Source: an uncultured Kordiimonas sp.
Lineage (GTDB): Bacteria; Pseudomonadota; Alphaproteobacteria; Sphingomonadales; Kordiimonadaceae
Length of the DNA: 64,000 bases
Assembly: GCA_947492375.1 (NCBI GenBank)
Contig: CANLMI010000005.1
Coordinates: forward strand, 19,519-83,518
Direction: 5' to 3'
Shown: one piece after another, positions 8,352 to 16,856 of the stretch
How positions within the stretch are numbered: the stretch's first letter is position 1
Layout of the letters: the number at the start of each line of letters is the position of its first letter
Translations under genes and position numbers: made by a program
The notes under the pieces: model-generated
What the model was told of the DNA's origin: nothing
Database searches by the model: none
What the model saw: the letters and a program-made list of their open reading frames with translations, nothing else

Positions 8352-9074
8352 CTAAAGGTCTGCTACTAAAATATCGTAAGTTTTACCGACCCCATGCATA
8401 ACCGTAATACGGTCTTCTTTAAAAAATAATCTCAAAACACGACCAGTCGTGGGTTTTTTATCCTCATGAATCGCCTGCCACGTTAATAAAGCAGCATTAC
8501 CACCTTTAGCAGGGTCACGTGCAGATTCGTACAATATAATACCAATGTCACACTCTCGGGCAGTTAGAACAATTTCATGACATGTTGAATAATCATTTCG
8601 GTCAACAATTTTCGGGTTATTTACAAATGGCCTCTTCCTCAAATCCAGACTTTTACTATGTTTCGCTACGAAACTAAAACCAAACGCCATGACAGCACTG
8701 GTCGGAAAACCAAACTCGCTTTCCAGATAAAATCGGCGACGATAAGCAACAAACTCTATGAGGGCCGTATCCGCATTTTCTGCTGCATATAAAACATGGT
8801 TTTCATCCCCAATGGGTCGAAAGCGGGTACTCTGCCCTTTCTGCTTCTGATACCTAAATGGTGCTGTTAAAAGATAAAATTCTGGACTGGCTGACACACC
8901 AGGAGGAAATTCAGGCTTAGTTTCCTCAATCGCGGCCTCAAGAATATCATAGTCTTCAACAGAATCTACGAGAAGATGAGTTGCCTCTGCCCCCTGGTCT
9001 TCTACAAACCGATGTAGTAGTGCTACATAAAATTCAGAGGCATTTGCTATTGTTTCTTTGGAGTAAACTGTCAC
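8352..9074 (-). CDS. RES-domain toxin (NAD+-degrading type)
   Basis: A 240-residue RES-domain protein. Recognisable family blocks are FRPIGDENHVLYAAENADTA near residue 85, followed by LIEFVAYRRR, then YSTCHEIVLTARECDIGIIL and YESARDP. Studied RES toxins degrade NAD+ and stop growth when not bound by their Xre antitoxin; that activity is inferred here from family. The conserved Arg, Tyr/Glu and Ser-type positions appear present. It follows the antitoxin gene with a 3-bp gap, the standard antitoxin-first order. Likely role is plasmid stabilisation. Confidence 0.85.
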   Translation of the reverse strand: MTVYSKETIANASEFYVALLHRFVEDQGAEATHLLVDSVEDYDILEAAIEETKPEFPPGVSASPEFYLLTAPFRYQKQKGQSTRFRPIGDENHVLYAAENADTALIEFVAYRRRFYLESEFGFPTSAVMAFGFSFVAKHSKSLDLRKRPFVNNPKIVDRNDYSTCHEIVLTARECDIGIILYESARDPAKGGNAALLTWQAIHEDKKPTTGRVLRLFFKEDRITVMHGVGKTYDILVADL

Positions 9075-9077
9075 GGT

Positions 9078-9482
9078 CTATGTCTTAGCACGCGCCTGAT
9101 CAAGATAATCCATAGTGTTAATCAAACCCGCAATCGATTTTATTTTATCTACAGGTTTACCTGCCAGCACCTTATTTTCTGAATGCATCCAACCAGCCAT
9201 GTCATCAAAATTCGTACCAAAAAGTGCGCCCAGGCTTCGAAAAATACGCAAGAAATATAAAGCCAGTTCACGGTCACGCGACCCGGCTTTTAGACAAGAA
9301 CCGTTCTTCATTCTACTGATCCTGCTTTCATGCACACCCAGAACGGCAGCCAAATCCCTTGCCTTGAGATCTAGATTATCCCCTGCTTTCAAAAACGCTT
9401 CTGTTATAACGCGTTCATCTGGAGAAGGTTCTTTCTTGTTTTTTATCAAAACCGGGTTTTTTTCGGATTCTGCAACAAGCAT
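9078..9482 (-). CDS. Xre/ParS-type antitoxin of RES toxin
   Basis: A 134-residue protein. Its N-terminal half has a helix-turn-helix (LKARDLAAVLGVHESRISRM) and its C-terminal half the ParS/MbcA-type toxin-binding region (RELALYFLRIFRSLGALFG, then WMHSEN). This two-part layout is the signature of RES-linked Xre antitoxins, which bind the toxin and repress their own promoter. GGAG six nt upstream supports the ATG. A pair of direct repeats 50-90 bp upstream is a likely operator. Confidence 0.87.
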   Translation of the reverse strand: MLVAESEKNPVLIKNKKEPSPDERVITEAFLKAGDNLDLKARDLAAVLGVHESRISRMKNGSCLKAGSRDRELALYFLRIFRSLGALFGTNFDDMAGWMHSENKVLAGKPVDKIKSIAGLINTMDYLDQARAKT

Positions 9483-9532
9483 TAACTGCTCCTGTAAATG
9501 TTAATATATTTCATTATATAGGAAAAAGCCGC

Positions 9533-9572
9533 GCATTTGCAATTAAATTCGAATTCATGTGCATTTGCAATT
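9533..9572. promoter_or_regulatory. direct-repeat operator of the RES/Xre operon
   Basis: GCATTTGCAATT occurs at 9533-9544 and again at 9561-9572, with an EcoRI-like palindrome GAATTC between them. The two copies are 28 bp apart, nearly a whole number of helical turns, so two dimers could bind one face. It lies just upstream of the antitoxin gene and is the natural autoregulatory site. Confidence 0.5.
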
Positions 9573-9819
9573 TATATTTATCCGCTCAAAAACACCAAAC
9601 CAAACAAAAAAAAGAGCCTGTGAACAAACAGCAATCATTACCTTTTTAAATAAAACTGAATTTAATGTCATAAAAAAAAGACATTGTAGACACAATCTCG
9701 GCACAATTTTTACTGTAATAATTAATCGCTAAGGTTATTTAATCTTTCAAAAGATGGGGGTCATCGTATGAAAGAAACAGGAAAACTATACCTAAATTAT
9801 GACCGAATGAAGGTATGGT

Positions 9820-10368
9820 ATGATTAGGGCATTTACGCAAAATACAATCGAATTTAACGAGCAAGGTTTCATTGGAGCTGAAAAGCGCAATCAAATTACA
9901 GGAGAGCTTGAAGCGATCGGCCCTCAAATTTTATCTGCTGAGTTGTTCCTAGAAACCTTCGTAAACAATGATCACCGAATAAAGCTATTCAATGGATTTG
10001 TTCGTTGGTTAAAGGCAATAAAGGCGATTGATATAAATTTGATGGTCGTCTGGTTTGGCGGATCGTTTGTAGAACAAAATTCTACACCAAATGATATTGA
10101 TGTTTTAGTTTTCTACAGTCGTAAAAGTGATTTAGAGATTAATTTCAATTGCCTCCGGCACGATTACTGCGAATCCAAATTTGGCATTGATTTAAGAACA
10201 ATTTCAATTAATCAAAATCCAATTGATGTTATTCATCAAGTTGCTCAATACACACTATTTTACTCGCATCCAACATATGCAAAGAACGGATTAACTCTAC
10301 CTTTTAAACGGAAGGCTGTTGTTTCGATTTTAGGGCATGAATTAAACAATCTTTGTAATTTTCGTTGA
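9820..10368 (+). CDS. nucleotidyltransferase-fold protein (DUF6932-like)
   Basis: A 182-residue protein. The motif WFGGSFVEQNSTPNDIDVLV (about residues 75-94) is the pol-beta nucleotidyltransferase signature, GGS followed by D-x-D, whose aspartates bind catalytic metal. A further LRTIS strand may carry the third acid region. The overall shape matches small DUF6932-type proteins; substrate unknown. GAAGG six nt upstream supports the ATG. It stands alone after the toxin-antitoxin pair, with no obvious HEPN partner next to it, so an MNT/HEPN antitoxin role is not supported. Confidence 0.65.
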   Translation: MIRAFTQNTIEFNEQGFIGAEKRNQITGELEAIGPQILSAELFLETFVNNDHRIKLFNGFVRWLKAIKAIDINLMVVWFGGSFVEQNSTPNDIDVLVFYSRKSDLEINFNCLRHDYCESKFGIDLRTISINQNPIDVIHQVAQYTLFYSHPTYAKNGLTLPFKRKAVVSILGHELNNLCNFR

Positions 10369-10411
10369 CTGGAGGGGGCTTCCAACCACTAAGGAATGAA
10401 AGTGACAAGCC

Positions 10412-11311
10412 ATGTTTAAAATCAAAACCATTGCTTCTATATGTTCTCTCGCGCTTTTGACGAATGGTTATGCAAGCGCCGATCAAACAATCCTGCCTTC
10501 CTGTCGATGGCAAGGGCATAAAGATGTTTTACCTATAAAAGCAGCGTATGAAAGACAGGCTAAACGCCAAAAACAAACTAATCAAAATAGCCTTAAATTC
10601 CGATTAGATCAGGAAATGTTTTTAGCTTATTTAAGTGCTGATAATACTAAAATGAATGATCTCTTAACTGCTTATAGAAATCATGAAGGTAAAAATTGGA
10701 AGAGTCCGTCCGATATTATATTTAACGTATTTCTGATTGCCGATAGGCTTAATGATTTTGCAGCATTATCCCATGTCAAACAAGTATTTGACAACAACCC
10801 TTTTTACCTAAATCAGCTCATGAACGGCGGGCGGTTTGAAGGGACATTGTTTGATGCAACAACTATATATGATTATGTCTCAGCACGATTAGCACTTGAA
10901 GCCAGAGATGCAAAATTGTTTGAGCGACATTATCAATCAACCGTCCGACAACTTGCCTCTCTCCAAAGATTTAGAACGAAAAGTGCAACATTTCAAGAAC
11001 GAGTTGCCAAGAGTGAGTTACTGCTCGCAAAGCTTAAGCGCCTTGCAATAGAAGCGGGGCTTATTGAAGCTCAGGGCTGGTCATTCGGCAGAATCAAGGC
11101 AGCATATCACAGACTAGACGCTGATTGCTCTCCAAGACTAAAAACCTATGCCGCTAATATTCTTAATGCTGTGACAGAAGACAAACATACAGCGAACTTA
11201 CAGCACAAATCACCTATGAGTTTCAAAAACGTTCCAGTTCTTCGCTCAGAAAGCGAAGAATGGTCAACTTGGGTCAACGCCAATGGGGGTGTCATTTTAG
11301 ATAAGGAGTAA
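10412..11311 (+). CDS. exported protein of unknown function, upstream of RTX gene
   Basis: A 299-residue protein with a clear signal peptide (MFKIKTIASICSLALLTNGY, cleavage probably after ASA). The mature part is mostly helical and basic, with heptad-like patterns and a tetratricopeptide-like feel (paired helices such as NDLLTAYRNHE and FAALSHVKQVF), but no family is recognised. It ends four bp before the RTX protein gene, so they are one operon. A periplasmic helper of the RTX protein is a reasonable inference. Confidence 0.65.
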   Translation: MFKIKTIASICSLALLTNGYASADQTILPSCRWQGHKDVLPIKAAYERQAKRQKQTNQNSLKFRLDQEMFLAYLSADNTKMNDLLTAYRNHEGKNWKSPSDIIFNVFLIADRLNDFAALSHVKQVFDNNPFYLNQLMNGGRFEGTLFDATTIYDYVSARLALEARDAKLFERHYQSTVRQLASLQRFRTKSATFQERVAKSELLLAKLKRLAIEAGLIEAQGWSFGRIKAAYHRLDADCSPRLKTYAANILNAVTEDKHTANLQHKSPMSFKNVPVLRSESEEWSTWVNANGGVILDKE

Positions 11312-11315
11312 AATA

Positions 11316-13097
11316 ATGTCAGGTTTTATAGAAGAAATCGTGGTTACAGGTACACGCGGCGGCGGCGGCGGTAGTTTCGATTGGGGAACCTTTAATTTTA
11401 ACTTCAACAATGTTGATTATAACGATGAACCCGGTGACTCCGGTGGGGGTTCTTCACAAAATGTCAATAATTTGGATGAAACCAACTTCACAGAAGTTTC
11501 ATTTGGAAATGTAACATTCCAGTTAGACCTATCAACATTACCCGCAGTATATGTGAACGCACTATTATATATTGCAGATAACCTGCATATGTTCCCAGCA
11601 ATGCAAACACTAATAAATGATCTAGCAGCCCAGGGATATACTGATATTCAGTTTGTTGGACATCCAACCCATGCACTGGCTGGTGACGGCTCTCTTGTTA
11701 ACACTTTCGATAGTTATAGCCCATTGGCAGGTGTATCAGCCAATGCAGCGTTTATTGGTTCTAGTGATGAAGCGGCCGGAAAAAAATATGCAACGATAAC
11801 AATTAATTTAACAAATGAAGCGAATACTCCTGCTTCGGCTCAAGATGCAATCTTTCGCATAGGCCACGAACTTGAACACGCAGCCTTTCGTGAAGCATCA
11901 ACTGAAGAAAGCGCTGACTCAGAAGGAAACAGAATTGTCAATGAAATCCAGAATATTGATCCTGACTATGCAGACGATATCGAAAGTAATGGATATAGTA
12001 ATGCTGAGCATGGCCTTGGCACCAGTTCGAACAACCACCTAAGAGGTGGTACAGGCCATGATAATTTGGATGGCAGAGCAGGAAATGATAATTTATTCGG
12101 CAAAACAGGAAACGATCTTTTAGTCGGTGGTTCCGGTAATGATCAACTTTTTGGAGCTTCGGGAAACGATGAGCTTGTAGCTGGTGCCGGCACAGACGCG
12201 CTTTTTGGAGGCGCAGGCAATGATAAATACGTTTTTGATACAAACTTAAGCGGGTCTATCGGTGATGTCAGTGGCACAGGCGACCTTTTGGAAATACAAT
12301 CAACGAGCAATGTTACTTTCACACGCTCTGGTGCATCATTGATCATTACTGATATAAACACTAATCAACAATTAGAAGTTTATAATTGGTTTAACGGCCA
12401 AACAATTGAAGTGATTGCACTTGCAAATGGAACTGTCTTTGATGCCAACACCGTTACAGCAATTGCTAATTTTAATGGGTTTCCTATTGATATCGGCTTT
12501 GACCAAATAACAGTTGATCCTTTCACTGGAGGCTTTTTTACAACGCCTCAAACGCCAAAATCAGATGGATATATCAGAGGAATAGTATTTGACTTAGATG
12601 GTGATGGACTAGAATTAAATAATCTATCCAATGAAAATACCACTATTGATTGGAATGATGATGGTATTGGCGAAGTAACTGCAAACGTAAGGCCTGATGA
12701 TGCCCTTTTGATACATCTCAATAATTCTGAATCACCAACACCTATCAATTCTCTAATATCACTTGATACTAATAATGATGGCCTCATCAATGCTGATGAT
12801 GACAGTTGGAACACGGTTACATTGTGGCGAGACTTGAATCAGGATGGCCGTGTCAATGGTGACGAACAGTTTAGTTTTGAGGGTTTAGGTATCAAAGAAG
12901 TTAATATTTCGTTTGATAGTGATTTAGACTTAATTGAACAAAACATTGTTCTTGGATCTACCAGTTTTACCAAAGTAGATGGTTCAATAGGCAATGCAGG
13001 CAACATTGGATTACGTGCTAACACTGACGGTTTTATATGGGAAGAAAATAGCGACTTATATGATGCCGTTAATGACTATTATTCAACAGTAGGTTAG
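11316..13097 (+). CDS. RTX repeat protein with HExxH metalloprotease-like motif
   Basis: A 593-residue acidic protein starting after an AAGGAG site. Residues 4-14 read FIEEIVVTGTR, like the TonB-box motif of TonB-dependent receptors, then a Gly-rich linker. Residues 184-188 are HELEH (HExxH) within IFRIGHELEHAAF, followed by NRIVNEIQ, as in M91/NleD-like zinc peptidases. Residues 242-305 hold about six nonapeptide RTX repeats of the GGxGNDxLx type, which bind calcium. The C-terminal part has Asp-rich loops (DLDGDGLEL, DTNNDGLINADDD, DLNQDGRVNGDE) like calcium-binding EF-hand or dockerin loops. No signal peptide is seen, so type I secretion is expected, though no dedicated RTX exporter lies nearby. 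Confidence 0.8.
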   Translation: MSGFIEEIVVTGTRGGGGGSFDWGTFNFNFNNVDYNDEPGDSGGGSSQNVNNLDETNFTEVSFGNVTFQLDLSTLPAVYVNALLYIADNLHMFPAMQTLINDLAAQGYTDIQFVGHPTHALAGDGSLVNTFDSYSPLAGVSANAAFIGSSDEAAGKKYATITINLTNEANTPASAQDAIFRIGHELEHAAFREASTEESADSEGNRIVNEIQNIDPDYADDIESNGYSNAEHGLGTSSNNHLRGGTGHDNLDGRAGNDNLFGKTGNDLLVGGSGNDQLFGASGNDELVAGAGTDALFGGAGNDKYVFDTNLSGSIGDVSGTGDLLEIQSTSNVTFTRSGASLIITDINTNQQLEVYNWFNGQTIEVIALANGTVFDANTVTAIANFNGFPIDIGFDQITVDPFTGGFFTTPQTPKSDGYIRGIVFDLDGDGLELNNLSNENTTIDWNDDGIGEVTANVRPDDALLIHLNNSESPTPINSLISLDTNNDGLINADDDSWNTVTLWRDLNQDGRVNGDEQFSFEGLGIKEVNISFDSDLDLIEQNIVLGSTSFTKVDGSIGNAGNIGLRANTDGFIWEENSDLYDAVNDYYSTVG

Positions 13098-13111
13098 CAT
13101 CAATATTTGAA

Positions 13112-13156
13112 TATTGCCTTATCCGAAAAAGTTTCATGGCTCCAGATAAGGCAATA
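13112..13156 (+). terminator. intrinsic terminator of the RTX operon
   Basis: TATTGCCTTATC at 13112-13123 pairs perfectly with GATAAGGCAATA at 13145-13156 (12-bp stem, 21-nt loop), followed shortly by a run of T residues at about 13163-13170. It lies 15 bp after the RTX stop codon. Confidence 0.75.
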
Positions 13157-13309
13157 CATTAAATTTTTTTATTCAAAAATCATACTGTTCTTAGAATGTC
13201 ACAATAACAAAGTTATTTATCTTAAAATCATACAACTATAAATTCAATATTCCAAACGTTTGAGTTTATTGATTATCTTTGATATATTAATATCAGATAG
13301 GAAATGATT

Positions 13310-13612
13310 ATGACTGATGAACAAATTAATTACGCAAATGAAATTGCCCGAATTGGCGCTGAAGAAGCAACGGTTGGTTATGGCGTCGGTCGATATTGGC
13401 TTTTAGCCTTCTCAATAGGCTTGTTTTTTTCTTTTTATTATTATGCTTTCATTAGTGAAGAAAATTTTGACGTAATTATTTTGGGTGGAAATAAAATTAA
13501 CCTATGGGCAAGTACTTTGCTGTTCTTCTCTATTGTTTGTTCATTTGGATACTGGCGAATGAATATTATTTATCATAAACTGAAAAAAGTGACAGATAAT
13601 AAAAATGATTAA
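13310..13612 (+). CDS. small two-helix membrane protein
   Basis: About 100 residues. I choose the second ATG (13310) because AGGA lies seven nt before it; an ATG at 13304 would add two residues. Two membrane helices are visible (about residues 25-45 and 65-84) separated by a short polar loop, with a charged N-terminal stretch (YANEIARIGAEEA) and a Lys-rich end. No family recognised. It is flanked by terminator hairpins on both sides, so it is a separate transcription unit. Confidence 0.55.
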   Translation: MTDEQINYANEIARIGAEEATVGYGVGRYWLLAFSIGLFFSFYYYAFISEENFDVIILGGNKINLWASTLLFFSIVCSFGYWRMNIIYHKLKKVTDNKND

Positions 13613-13617
13613 TAGTT

Positions 13618-13645
13618 GAAACCCTTTATATAAATGAAGGGTTTT
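13618..13645. terminator. hairpin between convergent small gene and traG
   Basis: AAACCCTT at 13619-13626 pairs with AAGGGTTT at 13637-13644, followed on the plus strand by TTTCTC. It lies between the small membrane gene (plus) and the end of traG (minus) and may terminate both. Confidence 0.6.
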
Positions 13646-13666
13646 CTCTATCAATGCACAACATTA

Positions 13667-16600
13667 CTAATTCCTTTTATTGAAACCACCGTAACGTCCT
13701 GGCTGATAAGCTGGCTTAGGTAATTCCTGCTTTTCTTCTTTCTGTTCTAATTGTTTATCATCGCGCTCTTGAGACTTAACCCATTGCTGTACTTCAACAG
13801 CATCCTCTCTTAAATCAGATAATCCCTCCAAAAAAGCTTGAGACTTAGCAATATCATCACCCTTAAATTCATCATTTCCAAGCGTATCGTCATAAAGGTC
13901 CCTAATTTGACTATTCCAAAAGTCTGTTCTTGTCGTTAATTGGGAAGAATCAACATCAGACCAAACATGAGATGTTCTAGCTCCCACCTCAGCATTTATA
14001 CCAATACCAAATAACTTTGGGGGGCCTCCACTTGCTTTGACACCGGCAAATACGTCTTTACTTCCTGTTTCTGTATCCGCTTGATAATAACTAATATCTT
14101 TACCCGCAATACCGTTCAAATGACTTGCCGCCTGTTGCGAAATAGAATCAATAAATGTCCCTCCAGAACCTTCGCTCTCTGCTGCCTCAAATAACCTTGA
14201 AAATTGCGAAGCTCCAGATAGGTTTCCACTCTCGGCCAAATCCGCAAACCGAAACACTGTCAGTCCTCCCTCGGTGCCTTGGCGGCCGTCAAAGCGAACA
14301 CCTGACTGGAACTGAACTGCATCATTCACATTAACACTCTGTCCACTTCTAACATCGATCTGACCAATCTCACCTTCTAGGGGATCATAGGTAAAGGATA
14401 TATTCGAACCAGGCCGAGCCAACTCCAGTTGATCCTCAGTTAAAAATGGGGCCAATGCCCCTAACGTCCTATCATTAGCGGCCAACTGAAAATTAGAACC
14501 CTGATTAAACAATACATCGTTAGTTGAAATACCCAAATTTTCAGCAAGGTTTTGTACCCGTTCCGCTGACAAAACAGACTGTGAGGCGTTAATTGCTGCT
14601 GCATTCGCAGCAAAACTATTTGTTGGTTGACCTGAAAATAAAGCAGATTCCCCAACACCACGAGCCTCGCCAGAAACTCTCGCCCGCCTAATTTCACCTG
14701 CCGTCGCTATATTACTAAGGTCTGCAACAGAAGCTGTATCTTTATAATCTACATCCCCTACCCTATATTGAGTATCAAGATAACTCGAAGCCTCGGCTAA
14801 CTGACTTGGTGTTAAATCATTATGGAGAGCCGCAAGATTAACACCAAGGGCGGATCCAATACGCTGTTGCTCCTCGATAGAGCTTGTTGCAAACGCTCGC
14901 GATGCATCACCATTTGCACCAGAGATCCTACCTGTTGTTAAAGCATGATCATATTGGGAGACTAGGGCCCTGGCCTCCGGAACTGAAACACCAATCTTGT
15001 CGGATAAGTTCTCCGCAGCACTTTCAAAAGCTATAGCATCAAGTACACCTCTGGAAGCAGAAGTACGACCCTCTGTTGCCGCCGCATCCTTAACACCGCT
15101 AGCTGAATATCCCCCAATATCTGATAAACCTGCAAGCCGACCTGCTGTTGAAGCACCCGCAGACACACCAGCTAAACTATAGGCTTCATTACCTGAAAAC
15201 CCGTTTCCCCGGGCAGTTTCTCTAAAGCCGGCATGTTGACCAAGATCCTGAAGAAACCCGCCAGTGTAATTTTCCTTAACTGATTGAAAAGCCCCATCAC
15301 CAGAAATCGCATACCCTTGTAGTTCTCCAGCAGCTCGGGCACGCCCACGAACACCTTCAGCTAAAGATTCTGGATTAAGTCGTGCCTCGGCTGCTCCGCC
15401 AGCGATATCATCACCATGTCGCGTAAGAGATCCAACAAGGTTGGAAAAACCCGCCCCAGAAAGCTTGAATACAGTAATAACAATAATACTTGCCAAAGAA
15501 ATCGAAATTAATCTGCTAGCCCCAAAGACACTTAAGGCTTTTAAGGTTGCATTAGGAGCAAGCATCAAAGCTGAAAAAGACAGGTTATTACGCCTTACTT
15601 CTTCAAAATTACCAAGCGCAATATCTTCAATAACTATTTGTAAACCAATATCTATAATCCCCCATACGGCCACAAAAACAAAAAAACCGGCAGCTAACGA
15701 TAATGCTCGGCCACGTAAAGGAGTTAAAAAGAATAATGAAACAACCACTAACGATGTCAGTGCGGCCGCCAAGAAACCTGCCCTAATGGATTGACCATAT
15801 TCTTGAGCAAAGGTGAATAATCCAAGTCCTTGAGTAGTAAAGCGCCGATTAGTTTCCTGGGCAATAGCACGCTCCGGATTTTGATCGGCCGCTGCATCTT
15901 GTATGGCCATAGCTAATACAGCCGCTTGTAAATAGGCAGTCCTATCCCCGGTTTGTCCAAAAACGGTCGGAATGATATTATCTAAAATCCCCTCACACTG
16001 GCCCAACTGACCTGCATCTACCGTATTGAAACCAACACCTCTACACATACTATTGATCAATGAACTATATGTTCCTGGGTCAACCAGCTCGGTCCGAATA
16101 TTTGAATATGCATCCGTACATGTTGTTAACACACCATTCGGATTGGCCGCCGACTTATAAGGTACTGAAATTGCCTGAGATTGTGCATTAGCAAAGGTAG
16201 CTAATAAATCTGTAGAACTTTTATTAATGGCATTTAAATTGAAACCACTTCCTGGTATCGCAGCAGCTACTTGGCCACATTCAAGGTAATAGGTTTTTAT
16301 ATTCTGCCAAAGGTATTCATCATCAAGCGGATTTTGGGAAATAAATGACCGCCGGATCATATCAAAAATAATACCATTTGCTGTCACATCATAAGCATTT
16401 ATACTTACGGTATTAGCAATATCTACGGCCGCTTCCTCAATTGTATTCGTAAGGCCTGCCAGCAGAATAATACCATCTGGAACACCGGCTATAGACTCCG
16501 TTCGATTTAGGGTACGATCAAAAATATGAATAGTACCCGTTGGAACAATAAGAGCTGTATAGAGGGAAACACTAATCCCAAAAGTCAAAATCCAGTTCCG

Positions 16601-16852
16601 CATCGTTGGCACATCTGTTGCCTGTTTTGCCAATGAAACAAATCCAGCAACAGCAAAACCAACTATCGCTGCAATATAGACTAATCCACCATAGTCATCA
16701 TTAGAAAAGAAAAGTGCTACATAACGAAAGGCTGATGCGAGTGAGTCTATTCCTCCAAAGGTAATAAAATCATCTTCAAGTGCTAAGAGAGGCGAACTAA
16801 TAAAGCCAATCAAACTACCTAAGCAATAGAAAACTCTTCTCAGGCTTTTCAT
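13667..16852 (-). CDS. traG: TraG, mating-pair stabilisation/pilus assembly protein
   Basis: About 1061 residues. The start at 16852 is preferred over an upstream in-frame ATG: GAGG lies seven nt before it, it begins a signal-peptide-like segment (MKSLRRVFYCLGSLIGF), and it sits four bp after the traH stop. The N-terminal half has several membrane helices (about residues 35-120 and 350-480, including AAGFFVFVAVWGIIDIG); the C-terminal half is a long polar, Ala/Gly/Ser-rich periplasmic region. This matches F-type TraG, whose N-terminal part is needed for pilus assembly and whose C-terminal part acts in mating-pair stabilisation and, in F, entry exclusion. It is the last gene of the tra operon. 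Confidence 0.87.
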   Translation of the reverse strand: MKSLRRVFYCLGSLIGFISSPLLALEDDFITFGGIDSLASAFRYVALFFSNDDYGGLVYIAAIVGFAVAGFVSLAKQATDVPTMRNWILTFGISVSLYTALIVPTGTIHIFDRTLNRTESIAGVPDGIILLAGLTNTIEEAAVDIANTVSINAYDVTANGIIFDMIRRSFISQNPLDDEYLWQNIKTYYLECGQVAAAIPGSGFNLNAINKSSTDLLATFANAQSQAISVPYKSAANPNGVLTTCTDAYSNIRTELVDPGTYSSLINSMCRGVGFNTVDAGQLGQCEGILDNIIPTVFGQTGDRTAYLQAAVLAMAIQDAAADQNPERAIAQETNRRFTTQGLGLFTFAQEYGQSIRAGFLAAALTSLVVVSLFFLTPLRGRALSLAAGFFVFVAVWGIIDIGLQIVIEDIALGNFEEVRRNNLSFSALMLAPNATLKALSVFGASRLISISLASIIVITVFKLSGAGFSNLVGSLTRHGDDIAGGAAEARLNPESLAEGVRGRARAAGELQGYAISGDGAFQSVKENYTGGFLQDLGQHAGFRETARGNGFSGNEAYSLAGVSAGASTAGRLAGLSDIGGYSASGVKDAAATEGRTSASRGVLDAIAFESAAENLSDKIGVSVPEARALVSQYDHALTTGRISGANGDASRAFATSSIEEQQRIGSALGVNLAALHNDLTPSQLAEASSYLDTQYRVGDVDYKDTASVADLSNIATAGEIRRARVSGEARGVGESALFSGQPTNSFAANAAAINASQSVLSAERVQNLAENLGISTNDVLFNQGSNFQLAANDRTLGALAPFLTEDQLELARPGSNISFTYDPLEGEIGQIDVRSGQSVNVNDAVQFQSGVRFDGRQGTEGGLTVFRFADLAESGNLSGASQFSRLFEAAESEGSGGTFIDSISQQAASHLNGIAGKDISYYQADTETGSKDVFAGVKASGGPPKLFGIGINAEVGARTSHVWSDVDSSQLTTRTDFWNSQIRDLYDDTLGNDEFKGDDIAKSQAFLEGLSDLREDAVEVQQWVKSQERDDKQLEQKEEKQELPKPAYQPGRYGGFNKRN

Positions 16853-16856
16853 ACCA

